From positions 1 to 62,637 of the forward strand of contig JACQUQ010000078.1 in assembly GCA_016210175.1 (NCBI GenBank): a stretch of DNA of 62,637 nucleotides, written 5' to 3'. A model generated the notes under the pieces. The model ran no database searches and was not told the origin of the DNA. It saw only the letters and a program-made list of their open reading frames with translations. Origin of the DNA: Chloroflexota bacterium. GTDB taxonomy: Bacteria; Chloroflexota; Dehalococcoidia; SHYD01; JACQUQ01. A program made the position numbers and the translations under genes. How positions within the stretch are numbered: position 1 is the first letter of the stretch; every line of letters begins with the position of its first letter. Of this stretch, positions 33,710 to 45,186 are shown piece by piece.

Positions 33710-35176
33710 TCAGCCCTTGATCACGCCCATCGGCCGGGCGCGGGCCACCTTGCGCGCGATGCCCGCCTGCTCCACGACGTCCACCACATCCGCAACGTCT
33801 TTGTACGCCTCGGACGCTTCCTCCGCCAGGAGCTTCATGTTCTCGGCGCGCACGATGATGTTGCGCTCCAGCATCCGGGCCGCGATGTCCACGCCCTGGA
33901 GCATGCGCTTGGCCGCGCCCCGGCTCTGCACCCGTCCCGCCCCGTGGCAGGTGGAGCCGAAGGATTCGCCCATCGCGGTCCCGGTGCCCACCGCCAGGAA
34001 GGAGTAGCGTCCCATGTCGCCGGGGATGATGACCGGCTGGCCCACCTCCCGGTAGGCCGCGGGGACCTGGAGGTGGCCCGGCGGGAAGGCGCGAGTAGCG
34101 CCTTTGCGGTGGACGCACAGGGTTACGGCGCGGCCGTTAACCTGGTGCTCCTCTCGCTTGGCGATGTTATGGCACACATCGTAGATCAGGCGCATGCCCA
34201 GGTCGTGGGGCGTCTTGCCGAACACCTGGCTGAAGCTCTCCCGGACCCAGTGGGTAATGCACTGGCGGTTGGCCCAGGCGAAGTTGGCGCCGCAGGCCAT
34301 CGCCCCCAGGTACTCCTTGCCTTCGGGGGAACTCACGGGCGCGCAGGCAAGCTGGCGGTCCGGCAGTTCGATGCCGTACTTGCGGGTGGCCGCCTCCACC
34401 GTCTTGAGGAAGTCCTGGCAGACCTGGTGTCCCAGGCCGCGCGAGCCGCAGTGGACCATGATCGTCACCTGGCCGGGGCCGGTAATGCCCAGGGCCTGCG
34501 CCACTTCCGGCAGGTAGACCTCATCAATGACCTGGACCTCCAGGAAGTGGTTGCCGGAGCCCAGGGTGCCCAGCTCCGGCGCACCCCGGCTGCGGGCGCG
34601 CTCGCTCACCTGGGCGGGGTCGGCGCTCCGCAGGCAGCCGCCCTCCTCCATGTGCTCCAGGTCCTCGGGCCAGCCGTACCCCTGCGCCACGGCCCAGGCC
34701 GCGCCCTGCGCCAGCACCTCCGCGATCTCGTGCCCCTTGAGCCGGATGCGGCCGTGGGACCCGACGCCGGAGGGCACGTTGCGGAAGAGGGCGTTGACCA
34801 GCTCCCGCAGGCGGGGCCGCACCTCGTCCTCGGTCAGGTCGGTGCGGAGCATGCGGACACCGCAGTTGATGTCGAAGCCCACGCCGCCGGGCGAGACCAC
34901 GCCATCCTCCCAGCGGGTGGCAGCCACGCCCCCGATGGGGAAGCCGTAGCCCCAGTGGATGTCGGGCATGGCCAGGGAGTACTTGACGATGCCGGGCAGG
35001 AAGGCGACGTTGGCGACCTGCTCCAGGGACTGGTCCTCGCGCAGCTCGCGGATGATCCGCTCATCCGCGATAATCCGGCCTGGCACCCGCATCCCAGGCT
35101 TGTAGTCCTGGGGGATCTCCCAGTGGTACTCGTCCACCCGGACGAGACGCTCCCACGCGTGCGCTTTGGTGGTCAT
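33710..35176 (-). CDS. rtcB: RNA-splicing ligase RtcB
   Basis: A 488-aa RtcB ligase, which joins RNA 2-prime,3-prime-cyclic phosphate or 3-prime phosphate ends to 5-prime hydroxyls using GTP and Mn2+. Metal-binding and guanylylation motifs are present: MPDIHWGYGFPIGGVAA, VGFDINCGVRML (Mn-ligand Cys), GSGNHFLEV, HCGSRGLGHQVC and YDVCHNIAKREEH. GGAGGAGGG precedes the ATG. It lies downstream of the archease gene, its activating partner. Confidence 0.96.
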   Translation of the reverse strand: MTTKAHAWERLVRVDEYHWEIPQDYKPGMRVPGRIIADERIIRELREDQSLEQVANVAFLPGIVKYSLAMPDIHWGYGFPIGGVAATRWEDGVVSPGGVGFDINCGVRMLRTDLTEDEVRPRLRELVNALFRNVPSGVGSHGRIRLKGHEIAEVLAQGAAWAVAQGYGWPEDLEHMEEGGCLRSADPAQVSERARSRGAPELGTLGSGNHFLEVQVIDEVYLPEVAQALGITGPGQVTIMVHCGSRGLGHQVCQDFLKTVEAATRKYGIELPDRQLACAPVSSPEGKEYLGAMACGANFAWANRQCITHWVRESFSQVFGKTPHDLGMRLIYDVCHNIAKREEHQVNGRAVTLCVHRKGATRAFPPGHLQVPAAYREVGQPVIIPGDMGRYSFLAVGTGTAMGESFGSTCHGAGRVQSRGAAKRMLQGVDIAARMLERNIIVRAENMKLLAEEASEAYKDVADVVDVVEQAGIARKVARARPMGVIKG

Positions 35177-35190
35177 GACACCCTCCTCCT

Positions 35191-35230
35191 CCCCCTTCCC
35201 TGCGAGGGAAGGGGGCTGGGGGGTTAGGTC
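35191..35230. repeat. Palindromic intergenic repeat, copy 1
   Basis: CCCCCTTCCCTGCGAGGGAAGGGGG forms an 11-bp stem with a 3-base loop (35191-35215), followed by TTAGGTCTG. The same 25-bp palindrome with the same TTAGGTCTG tail recurs at 37059-37098. This copy lies between the archease stop and the rtcB ribosome site. Confidence 0.9.
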
Positions 35231-35233
35231 TGC

Positions 35234-35680
35234 TCAGATATCCAGCACGACGCGCACCCAGGCGCCTTCAGGGGTTTCCTGCACTGCCAGCAGGTGGTAG
35301 GTCACGCCCTTGATAAACACCCGTAGCTCGTGGCGGGTGGGGTCCATCGGCTCCCCGTAGGCCGTAGCCCGGAGCTCCGTATCTGTCAGGTGGTCCACCG
35401 CGAAGCGCCGGAAGAGCAGGCGGTCCACCTCGAAGCGGTAGAGGAGTTCCGTTAACCATTCGACCAACAGCCCCTCCCGGTCCTCCGCCTGCACCTGGAT
35501 GGGCACGGCCTGGCGCTCCTGCACCGTGTCCAGGTCTGCCAGGACGCTGAAGGTGGCGAGGGCCGCCCGCTCGAAGACCGTCTTCAGGTCCGGGCCCCGG
35601 ACCTCAAAGCCCACGTCGGCGGTGATATCCAGGAAGGTCACGCCGGGCAGGTCCGACGCAGGAAGGGGCGCGCTGGTCAC
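35234..35680 (-). CDS. Archease (RtcB cofactor protein)
   Basis: A 148-aa protein with the archease pattern FLDITADVGFEVRGPDLKTVFERAALATFSVLAD near the N-terminus, LLVEWLTELLYRFEVDRLLF in the middle, and RHELRVFIKGVTYHLLAV with a final Asp-Ile. Archease promotes guanylylation of RtcB and multiple turnover. A GTG start at 35680 is chosen because GGAGGG sits about seven bases upstream and the conserved region starts soon after. It directly precedes rtcB. Confidence 0.9.
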   Translation of the reverse strand: MTSAPLPASDLPGVTFLDITADVGFEVRGPDLKTVFERAALATFSVLADLDTVQERQAVPIQVQAEDREGLLVEWLTELLYRFEVDRLLFRRFAVDHLTDTELRATAYGEPMDPTRHELRVFIKGVTYHLLAVQETPEGAWVRVVLDI

Positions 35681-35707
35681 GGTCTCTCCCTCCTGCCGTG
35701 GGGTCCT

Positions 35708-35805
35708 GACGCACCACCGAGCGCATAGAGGAAGGAAGGAAGCGGACAGAGGGGCATCTGTCCCCCGCAACCCCTCCGTGGTCTCCGTGCTCTCTGTGGT
35801 GCGTC
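35708..35805. repeat. Intergenic inverted-repeat element, GACGCACCAC ends
   Basis: Perfect 10-bp ends GACGCACCAC (35708-35717) and GTGGTGCGTC (35796-35805) bracket CTCCGTGGTCTCCGTGCTCTC. It resembles the 33592-33691 element and lies between pncB and the archease gene. Confidence 0.7.
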
Positions 35806-35816
35806 TGGAGTCTGCC

Positions 35817-36995
35817 TCACACGTCCAGCCGGGCTACCTGGGAGGGCACGAAGTCCCGGATCTCCCGCACCGACGTGAGGGGACGGACGACCCGCCCGTT
35901 CTCCACTAGAGGCGTCAGCAACTCCGCGAAGGTCCCGTCGCAGCCGGGGTGCTCCGGGCGCAGCCCCAGGGGCGTCACCGCATCGGCCAGGCAGACCGGA
36001 CACCGCCACAGGCTCTTGGCGCCGGAGCGCTTGCCCCGCTTGGCGCGGGGCCGGCCCTCGACTTCAACGATGTCCATAGAGTAATCAACGATGGGCGCCG
36101 CCGCGATGTCGGCTCCCACGCCGTAGGCGTCTACCAGGTCGTTCAGCTCCCGGATGGTAGTCTCGGTGATGCCGCCGCTGACGAACAGCCGGACGTGCCG
36201 GTAGCCCCGCAGGTCCAGCTCCCAGCGCACTTCCTCCAGGATCTGGCGGAAGTTGCCCCGGCGGGAGGCCGGCGTATCCAGGCGCACCGCGAAGAGCCGG
36301 TCTCCCAGGGCCTCGGCCACCCGCACCGCCTCGAACTTCTCATCGTTGAAGGTATCAATAAGGGCCACCCGCCGCACCGCCGGATCGATCACCTCATCGA
36401 AGGCCCGGACGGCCTCGACCGTGTCGCCCAGGAGCAGGATGAGGGTGTGGGGCATGGTGCCGGTCGGCGGTGCGCCGATAAGGTCGGCGCTGGCGATGAC
36501 GGAAACCCCGTCGCAGCCACCCAGGTAGGCGTTGCGCTCGATCATGGGGGCCAGGGCCGGGTGCATGCGCCGGGCGCCGAAGCTGGCCACGATGCGGTCT
36601 CCCGCCAGGCGCTTGCAGCGGGCCGCCTGGGTGGCGATCCCGGAAGCCTGGCAGAAGAATCCCAGCAAGGCCGTCTCGAACACCGCGAAGGCGGAGTAGC
36701 GCCCGGTGATCTCCATGACCGGCTGCCCCGGTCGGAAGACCGTCCCCTCTTCCAGGCAGCGCACCGTCACCGGCAGGTCCGCCAGCACGGTCAGGCACTC
36801 TTCTACCCCGGCGAAGACCGCCCAGGGCCAGCCCTTGGGCAAGCTCTTAGCGAAGAACTCGGCCCGCACGTGGGGGTCCACGCCCCTGGCCCGCAGGACA
36901 CGCATGGTGCGGTCGAAGTACACATCGGTCACCCGACCGGCCTTGATGTCCTCCAGGGATGCCACCTGGAGCCGTGGTCCGGCGGCAACTTCCAT
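35817..36995 (-). CDS. pncB: Nicotinate phosphoribosyltransferase
   Basis: A 392-aa enzyme that makes nicotinate mononucleotide from nicotinate and PRPP in NAD salvage. Family features are the early VTDVYFDRTMRVL, FCQASGIATQAARCK, SFGARRMHPALAPMIERNAYLGGCDGVSVI, GTMPHTLIL, ALIDTFNDEKFEA and VRLFVSGGITE. The C-terminal CPVC...PGCDG cysteines suggest the zinc-ribbon seen in the archaeal-type group. Confidence 0.93.
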   Translation of the reverse strand: MEVAAGPRLQVASLEDIKAGRVTDVYFDRTMRVLRARGVDPHVRAEFFAKSLPKGWPWAVFAGVEECLTVLADLPVTVRCLEEGTVFRPGQPVMEITGRYSAFAVFETALLGFFCQASGIATQAARCKRLAGDRIVASFGARRMHPALAPMIERNAYLGGCDGVSVIASADLIGAPPTGTMPHTLILLLGDTVEAVRAFDEVIDPAVRRVALIDTFNDEKFEAVRVAEALGDRLFAVRLDTPASRRGNFRQILEEVRWELDLRGYRHVRLFVSGGITETTIRELNDLVDAYGVGADIAAAPIVDYSMDIVEVEGRPRAKRGKRSGAKSLWRCPVCLADAVTPLGLRPEHPGCDGTFAELLTPLVENGRVVRPLTSVREIRDFVPSQVARLDV

Positions 36996-37022
36996 AGCTG
37001 GCTCCCCACCTCTCTCCCCTGA

Positions 37023-37098
37023 CCTCTCTCCCCTGGTAGGGGAGAGAGGAGATCAGTTCCCCCTTCCCTGCGAGGGAAGGGGGAAGGGGGTTAGGTCT
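37023..37098. repeat. Palindromic intergenic repeats, copy 2 plus a second hairpin
   Basis: Two hairpins lie side by side: CCTCTCTCCCCTGGTAGGGGAGAGAGG (37023-37049, 11-bp stem) and CCCCCTTCCCTGCGAGGGAAGGGGG (37059-37083) with a TTAGGTCTG tail. The second is identical to the 35191 copy. They lie between ffh and pncB and could end or process the ffh transcript. Confidence 0.9.
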
Positions 37099-37109
37099 GT
37101 CTCTCCAGG

Positions 37110-38468
37110 CTAGCGCCGGAACATATCCATCATTTGGGCACGGGACATGCGGGACCCCTTGCCGCCCCGCTGCGCCTGGGTCAGTTGCTGGATGAGCTTG
37201 CGCATCTGCTGGAACTGGTTGAGCAACTGGTTCACATCCTGGGGCGTCGTACCGCTGCCCCTGGCAATGCGCCGCCGCCGGCTGCCGTCAATGAGGTCCG
37301 GGTTGCGCCGCTCGGCCATAGTCATGGAGAGGATGATGGCTTCCACCTTCTTGAGGGCGCCATCGTCCAGGTTGGCCCCGGCGGGCAGGTTGCGCGCGAC
37401 CTTGTTGAACCCCGGCAGCATCTCCAGGATCTGGGTCAGCGGCCCCAGCTTCTTGAGCTGGCGCAGTTGGTCCAGGAAGTCCTCCAGGTCGAACCGGGCC
37501 TGGCGCAGCTTCTTCTCCAGCTCGCGGGCCTTGGCCTCGTCGAAGTTCTCCTGGGCCCGCTCGATAAGGGTGAGCATGTCGCCCATACCCAGGATACGGG
37601 ACGCCAGGCGGTCCGGGTGGTACGGCTCCAGGCCATCGGTCTTCTCGCTGGTGCCCAAGAACTTGATGGGCACTCCCGTCACCGACCGGATGGAGAGGGC
37701 CGCTCCACCCCGCGCGTCGCCGTCCATCTTGGTGAGGATGAGGCCGGTCACGCCCACCTTGGTATTGAACTCCTCGGCGGCGCGCACCGCATCCTGGCCG
37801 GTCATGGCGTCCACCACCAGCAGCACCTCGTGCGGCTGCACGGTCTGCTTGATGCGGGCCACCTCCGCCATCATCGCCTCGTCGATGTGGAGCCGGCCGG
37901 CGGTGTCCAGCAGGACCACCGTGGAGGCGGTCTCGGTGGCGCGGCGGACCCCGTTGCGGCTGATGGCGACTGGATCCGCCTGGGCGCCCTCCTCGTACAC
38001 CGGGATGTTCAACTGCTTGCCCAGGGTAACGAGCTGGGTGATGGCCGCGGGCCGGTAGACGTCGGCGGCCACCAGCAAGGGGCGCTGCCCGTTCTTGCGC
38101 AGGTGGAGGGCCAGCTTGGCCGCGGTGGTAGTCTTGCCCGAGCCCTGGAGGCCCACCAGCATCACGATGGTGGGCGGGGTATTTGCGGTGTTCAAGCGGC
38201 CGCCCTGCCCTAGCATGGCGATCAGTTCTTCATGGACGATCTTGACCACATGCTGGGCCGGCGTCAGGCTTTGCAGCACCTCCTGACCGACCGCGCGCTC
38301 GCGGACGCGGCCGACGAACTCCCGGACCACCCGGAAGTTGACATCCGCCTCCAGCAGCGCCAGCCGCACCTCCCGCAGGGCTTCCTCGACGTCCCGCTCC
38401 GTCAGGCGGCCCTTACTCCCCAAGCGGTTGAAGATACCGTCAAGTTTTTCCGTTAATTGCTCGAACAT
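37110..38468 (-). CDS. ffh: Signal recognition particle protein Ffh/SRP54
   Basis: A 452-aa SRP GTPase. The N domain is followed by the G domain (GLQGSGKTTTAAKLA, DVYRPAAITQL, DTAGRLHIDE, TKMDGDARGG) and the methionine-rich M domain (LEMLPGFNKVARN, RIARGSGTTPQDVNQLLNQFQQMRKLI). It targets nascent membrane proteins to the translocon. ATG 38468 is chosen for the MFEQLTEKLDG start with GGAGG upstream. Confidence 0.97.
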   Translation of the reverse strand: MFEQLTEKLDGIFNRLGSKGRLTERDVEEALREVRLALLEADVNFRVVREFVGRVRERAVGQEVLQSLTPAQHVVKIVHEELIAMLGQGGRLNTANTPPTIVMLVGLQGSGKTTTAAKLALHLRKNGQRPLLVAADVYRPAAITQLVTLGKQLNIPVYEEGAQADPVAISRNGVRRATETASTVVLLDTAGRLHIDEAMMAEVARIKQTVQPHEVLLVVDAMTGQDAVRAAEEFNTKVGVTGLILTKMDGDARGGAALSIRSVTGVPIKFLGTSEKTDGLEPYHPDRLASRILGMGDMLTLIERAQENFDEAKARELEKKLRQARFDLEDFLDQLRQLKKLGPLTQILEMLPGFNKVARNLPAGANLDDGALKKVEAIILSMTMAERRNPDLIDGSRRRRIARGSGTTPQDVNQLLNQFQQMRKLIQQLTQAQRGGKGSRMSRAQMMDMFRR

Positions 38469-38484
38469 ACGCCCTCCATGCCCC

Positions 38485-38514
38485 ATTGTAGCTTCCCGCA
38501 AGGGCAGGGGTCAA
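38485..38514 (-). promoter_or_regulatory. ffh promoter
   Basis: On the minus strand TTGACC (38509-38514), an 18-bp spacer and TACAAT (38485-38490), about 17 bp before the ffh ATG. This gives a very short leader. Confidence 0.55.
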
Positions 38515-38549
38515 TGCGGGGCGGGGCCGGGCACGCCCCACCACCCACT

Positions 38550-38578
38550 TTGACAGGGCGGATCGTGCCCGGTATAGT
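38550..38578 (+). promoter_or_regulatory. acnA promoter
   Basis: TTGACA (38550-38555), a 17-bp spacer and TATAGT (38573-38578), about 120 bp upstream of acnA and divergent from the ffh promoter. Confidence 0.7.
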
Positions 38579-38697
38579 ATGCTGGGCAGGCGCTTCGTGT
38601 GCAGGGGCTCACGTCCTGGGCCGATGCCACGCCCGGTCCGAGCAGACCATCGAAGGTGGGCCACGTTCTGGCGTTGATGGTACGTAAGAGGGGTGCG

Positions 38698-41451
<2,754 letters not shown>

Positions 41452-41482
41452 ACGCTGGGTCGCTGCCCATCACGCTGCAATC

Positions 41483-41517
41483 GCGAGGCCACCTCTCCTG
41501 AGAGGTGGCCTCGCTTT
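41483..41517 (+). terminator. acnA terminator hairpin
   Basis: GCGAGGCCACCTCTC and GAGAGGTGGCCTCGC pair perfectly over 15 bp with a 2-base loop (41483-41514), followed by TTT, 31 bp after the acnA stop. Confidence 0.8.
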
Positions 41518-41619
41518 CCAGATCCCTCCGTCTCCGCCTCGCGCTTCCCCCGCACCCCCCTTTGTATGCGCCCCTTCGGTGACCGACTCCGAAGCGGTCT
41601 CCTGATCCTGTGCTCGGCG

Positions 41620-42570
41620 CTAGAGTGGTCCCGCCGCGCAGCGCCGCTGGAGGCGCTCCCAACTGTCGTCTACCCAGCGCTGGATCTCCTCCACCAGCGC
41701 GACGTTCTCGGGCCGGAGCAGGTGGGAGAACCGCCCCTGGGAGCGCAGCCACTCGACGATAGGCCGTCGCTCCCGCGGCTGGTAGTTCAGCTTCCAGGTC
41801 CCGTTCTCCACCTCGTAGAGCGGCCAGATGCAGGTCTCGGCCGCCAGCTTGGACACCGCGATGGTCTCCTGCGGGTCGTGGCGCCAGCCCCGGTTGCAGG
41901 ATGCCAGGATGTTGAGGAAGGCGGGACCATCGGCTGCGGCCGCTTTGCGGACCTTGGTCATGAGGTCCTTCCTGTTGTGGGGCGAGGCCTGGGCCACGTA
42001 GGGGAGTTGGTGGTCGGCCATGATGGCCGTCAGGTCCTTGCGGTGCTCGGTCTTGCCGGGGACCTGCGCGCCCACCGGGGTGGTGGTGGTCCAGGTGCCC
42101 AGGATCGTCGCGCTGCTGCGCTGGATCCCCGTGTTCATGTAGGCCTCGTTGTTGAGGCAGACATAGATCATCTTGTGGCCCCGCTCCATAGCACCGCTGA
42201 GGAACTGAAGCCCGATGTCGTAGGTAGCGCCGTCCCCGCCGAAGGCCACGAATTGCACGCCCCGCTCGGGGATCTTGCCCCGGCGCACCCAGGAGCGGTA
42301 GACCGCCTCCACCGCACCCAGGACCGTGGCCGCGTTCTCAAAGGCAACGTGGATCCAGGGTACTTTCCAGGAGGTGTAGGGGAAAGGCGAGGTGCCGATC
42401 TCCAGGCAGCCCGTGGCGGAGGCCACCACCACCGGGGCATCGAGGGCGAGCAGGACCTGACGGACAATGATGCTCTCGCCGCAGCCGGCGCACAGGCGAT
42501 GGCCGGGAGCCAGCCGGTCGTCGTGCTGCGCCAGGTCCCTCAGGTTCAGACTGGCGACGTTGGTTGCCAT
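41620..42570 (-). CDS. porB: Pyruvate:ferredoxin oxidoreductase beta subunit
   Basis: A 316-aa thiamine-diphosphate subunit. It has the cluster/TPP-region cysteines LCAGCGESI, ASATGCLEIGTSPFPYTSW, and the TPP-Mg motif GGDGATYDIGLQFLSGAMERGHKMIYVCLNNEAYMNTGIQRS. It pairs with PorA to oxidise pyruvate to acetyl-CoA with reduced ferredoxin. It is the last gene of the por cluster, ten bases after porA. Confidence 0.92.
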   Translation of the reverse strand: MATNVASLNLRDLAQHDDRLAPGHRLCAGCGESIIVRQVLLALDAPVVVASATGCLEIGTSPFPYTSWKVPWIHVAFENAATVLGAVEAVYRSWVRRGKIPERGVQFVAFGGDGATYDIGLQFLSGAMERGHKMIYVCLNNEAYMNTGIQRSSATILGTWTTTTPVGAQVPGKTEHRKDLTAIMADHQLPYVAQASPHNRKDLMTKVRKAAAADGPAFLNILASCNRGWRHDPQETIAVSKLAAETCIWPLYEVENGTWKLNYQPRERRPIVEWLRSQGRFSHLLRPENVALVEEIQRWVDDSWERLQRRCAAGPL

Positions 42571-42580
42571 TGCTGTCTCC

Positions 42581-43816
42581 TTACCGCGCGTCGTAGGGCG
42601 GAGGCCCGTCCAGAAAGCGCATCGGCCGCGTCACCGGGTGGCCCCTGCCGATGGCCAGCAGTTCCTGGAACACCGCCCGGATGTGGCCGGGCACGATATC
42701 CCGCCCGCCCAGGCCGCCGATGTAGTTCACCGTCTGCGGGGCGAGTCCCCGCTGGTACAGCGCGGTGCAGGTGTCCAGGAACAACGGTCCCCCTTGCCCG
42801 CCAAAGCACGAGGAGCGGTCCAGCACCCCGACCACCGTGGCCCCACGCAGGGCGTCCGCCACGGCCTGGGCCGGGAAGGGTCGGTAGCAGCGGATCTTCA
42901 GCAAGCCAACCTTGACCCCCTCGCTCCGCATCTCCTCCACCACCATCCTGGCGACCCCGGCCACCGAGCCCAGGACTACCAGGACCACCTGGGCGTCGTC
43001 CAGCCGGTACCCCTCGAAGTAGCCATAGGGGCGGCCAGTCAGCTGGCCGTAGGCTGCCCCGATCTGGGGGATGACGTCCAGGGCATGCTCCAGCGCGTCC
43101 CACTGCTGGCGCTTGTGCCAGAAGAAGTCGTTGCGGTCGTCGTTGGCGCCGAAGGATACCGGATGGTCAAGGTCCAACAGGGAGTGTTCAGCCTGATAGT
43201 CGCCGATAAAGGTCCGCACCGCCTCGTCCGGCAGGAGCTGCACCCGCTGGACCGCATGGCTAATGGTGAACCCGTCCTGGCACTCCATGACGGGCAGGAG
43301 GACCTGGGGATGCTCGGCGATGCAGAGAGCCTGAATGGCGTTGTCGTAGGCCTCCTGGGCGTTCTCGGCGTAGAGCTGGACCCAGCCGGTGTCCCGGCAG
43401 CCCATCGCGTCGGTGTGGTCGCCCAGGATGTTGAGGGGAGCGGAGAGGGAGCGGTTGACCACGTGCATGACGATGGGAAGGCGCATGCCCGAGGCGCACC
43501 ACAGCAGCTCCCACATGAAGGCGATGCCCGCCCCGGCGGAAGCCGTCTGGGCCCGAGCGCCCGCGGCCGCGGCCCCGATGCAGGCGCTCATGGCGGCGTG
43601 CTCGCTCTCCACCGTCAGCAGCTCCGTGTCCACCAGGCCATCGGCCACGAACTGGCAGAACAGCTCCATGAGCACGGTCTGCGGGGTGATAGGGTAGGCT
43701 GCCACCAGGTCGGGGTTCATCTGGCGCAGAGCGTGGGCCACCAGTTGGCCGCCGTTGAGGGCGACGTCCTTCCCCTGGACGTACTTCGTCCGTTGCTGGG
43801 CAGTCGTCAGGGTCAT
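42581..43816 (-). CDS. porA: Pyruvate:ferredoxin oxidoreductase alpha subunit
   Basis: A 411-aa subunit with VALNGGQLVAHALRQMNPDLVAAYPITPQT, VESEHAAMSACIGAAAAGARAQTASAGAGIAFMWE and a C-terminal RCYRPFPAQAVADALRG. The start at 43816 has GGAGGG seven bases upstream. It lies four bases after porD. Residues that would separate pyruvate from other 2-oxoacid specificity were not decisive, so pyruvate is the likely but not proven substrate. Confidence 0.9.
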   Translation of the reverse strand: MTLTTAQQRTKYVQGKDVALNGGQLVAHALRQMNPDLVAAYPITPQTVLMELFCQFVADGLVDTELLTVESEHAAMSACIGAAAAGARAQTASAGAGIAFMWELLWCASGMRLPIVMHVVNRSLSAPLNILGDHTDAMGCRDTGWVQLYAENAQEAYDNAIQALCIAEHPQVLLPVMECQDGFTISHAVQRVQLLPDEAVRTFIGDYQAEHSLLDLDHPVSFGANDDRNDFFWHKRQQWDALEHALDVIPQIGAAYGQLTGRPYGYFEGYRLDDAQVVLVVLGSVAGVARMVVEEMRSEGVKVGLLKIRCYRPFPAQAVADALRGATVVGVLDRSSCFGGQGGPLFLDTCTALYQRGLAPQTVNYIGGLGGRDIVPGHIRAVFQELLAIGRGHPVTRPMRFLDGPPPYDAR

Positions 43817-43820
43817 ACCT

Positions 43821-44120
43821 TTACCCTCCTCCCCGTACGGCCATTTCCTCGACCATCTCAATGCACTGCTTGGGGCACTCCACGGCGCAGATGCCGCAGC
43901 CCTTGCAGTGCTCCAGGTCCACCCCGATCAGCAGCTTCCCTTCGGTCAGGAAGGCGCTATCGGGGCAGAAGAGCCAGCAGATCATACAGTGAGAGCACGC
44001 ATCGAAGTGAATGATGGGACGCAGGGTGCGCCAGCTTCCCGTCTCATACAGGACCGAGTTCCCGGCCTGCGTCACCACCCCCCCAGGGGAGATCGTTCGC
44101 CAGCCTGCTCCAGTTTCCAT
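43821..44120 (-). CDS. porD: Pyruvate:ferredoxin oxidoreductase delta subunit (2x[4Fe-4S])
   Basis: A 99-aa ferredoxin-like subunit with two cluster motifs, CSHCMICWLFCP and CKGCGICAVECP. It passes electrons from the catalytic subunits to ferredoxin. It lies between porG and porA. Confidence 0.93.
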   Translation of the reverse strand: METGAGWRTISPGGVVTQAGNSVLYETGSWRTLRPIIHFDACSHCMICWLFCPDSAFLTEGKLLIGVDLEHCKGCGICAVECPKQCIEMVEEMAVRGGG

Positions 44121-44146
44121 GTCTTCTCCTTCTGCCTGCGCCGTGG

Positions 44147-44256
44147 CAGCGCCGTCGGACCGTGGCGGATCCCCCGCGTGCCTTCAGGGACTGGGGGTTG
44201 CTCCGGTGGGCATCTCCGAGCAGCGCCGCCGGACCGCGGCGGATCCCCCGCGTGCC
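44147..44256. repeat. Two 36-bp direct repeats between porG and porD
   Basis: CAGCGCCGTCGGACCGTGGCGGATCCCCCGCGTGCC at 44147-44182 recurs at 44221-44256 with two C/T differences. The 166-bp gap separates porG from porD in an otherwise tight cluster. Confidence 0.85.
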
Positions 44257-44286
44257 CAGAGGTCTGCCGCAGCCCCCGGAGCATCC

Positions 44287-44859
44287 TTAGCCTGCCTGGG
44301 TCTCCGCAAAGGCCCGCTTCAGGGCCTGGACGTTCCCCTCGACCACTTTGGCAGCCACCCGGGATCCCAGGCGGCTCTGCACCGTCTGCACGACTCCGGC
44401 CAGCTCTACGACGGGACTCGCCCGGAGCAGGGCGCCCAGCATAGGGGTATTGGGGATGTTCCGGCCGTAGGCGTCCAGGGCGATGCGCGTGGCATCGACC
44501 GTGTAGACCCGGCCGGTGTGCAGACCCAGGCGCTCCCGGAGCTGCTGCGGCGAGAGCGTGGTGTTGGCGACCAGCGTTCCGTCGGGTTTGAGTCCTTCGG
44601 TGACCTTGACCACGCCCAGGAGCGTGGGGTCGAGCACGACGACAATATCGGGGTTTGTGACGGAACAATGGAGGTGAATGGGGGAAGAGCTGAGGCGAGT
44701 GTAGGCTCTGAGGGGCGCCCCGCTGCGCTCCGCACCGAATTCTGGCAGGGCCTGGAAATACTTTCCTTCCACCAGGGCCGCTTCTGCCAGCAGCTCGCTG
44801 GCAGTCACGACTCCCTGTCCACCACGCCCGTGCCATCGGATCTCGACGACGTCAGCCAT
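44287..44859 (-). CDS. porG: Pyruvate:ferredoxin oxidoreductase gamma subunit
   Basis: A 190-aa protein beginning MADVVEIRWHGRGGQGVVTASELLAEAAL, with FGAERSGAPLRAYTRLSS and the later NIPNTPMLGALL, as in the gamma subunit of four-subunit 2-oxoacid oxidoreductases. ATG 44859 has AAGGAGGAG upstream. It is the first gene of the cluster porG-porD-porA-porB. Confidence 0.92.
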   Translation of the reverse strand: MADVVEIRWHGRGGQGVVTASELLAEAALVEGKYFQALPEFGAERSGAPLRAYTRLSSSPIHLHCSVTNPDIVVVLDPTLLGVVKVTEGLKPDGTLVANTTLSPQQLRERLGLHTGRVYTVDATRIALDAYGRNIPNTPMLGALLRASPVVELAGVVQTVQSRLGSRVAAKVVEGNVQALKRAFAETQAG

Positions 44860-45186
44860 ACCGCTCCTCCTTGCCGATCCCAGGTGCTGACGCTCAGGAG
44901 GTCTGAGCGATGCGCAGCACCCATTGCGGGCTCCGGTGCGAGGTGCGCACGTGCGCCGGAGGCCATCCCATCGCGGCGTCCGAGCACGCTCCGCCAGCGT
45001 TGCAAGGGATATATTGATTTTCCCTATAGATAGTATCAGCTGCCATAATACCGCGGTGGCTGAAAACCCCATGAAAAACCTTGCACCTGACGTCACGGTT
45101 GGGGAGATCTGGTCAGAACGCTTGCCCCGGGGCGGATGCGTCCGCGCTGGCTACCGACACTGGTGATACTCTGAACGGATGGTCTG
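44860..45186. other. Intergenic region upstream of por cluster
   Basis: This 327-bp gap has no gene. An AT-rich island at about 45005-45065 stands out from the GC-rich surroundings. It contains GGGATATATTGATTTTCCC, an inverted GGGA/TCCC pair, and several weak -10-like sequences on the minus strand. It is the probable por promoter region; exact boxes cannot be fixed. Confidence 0.4.
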
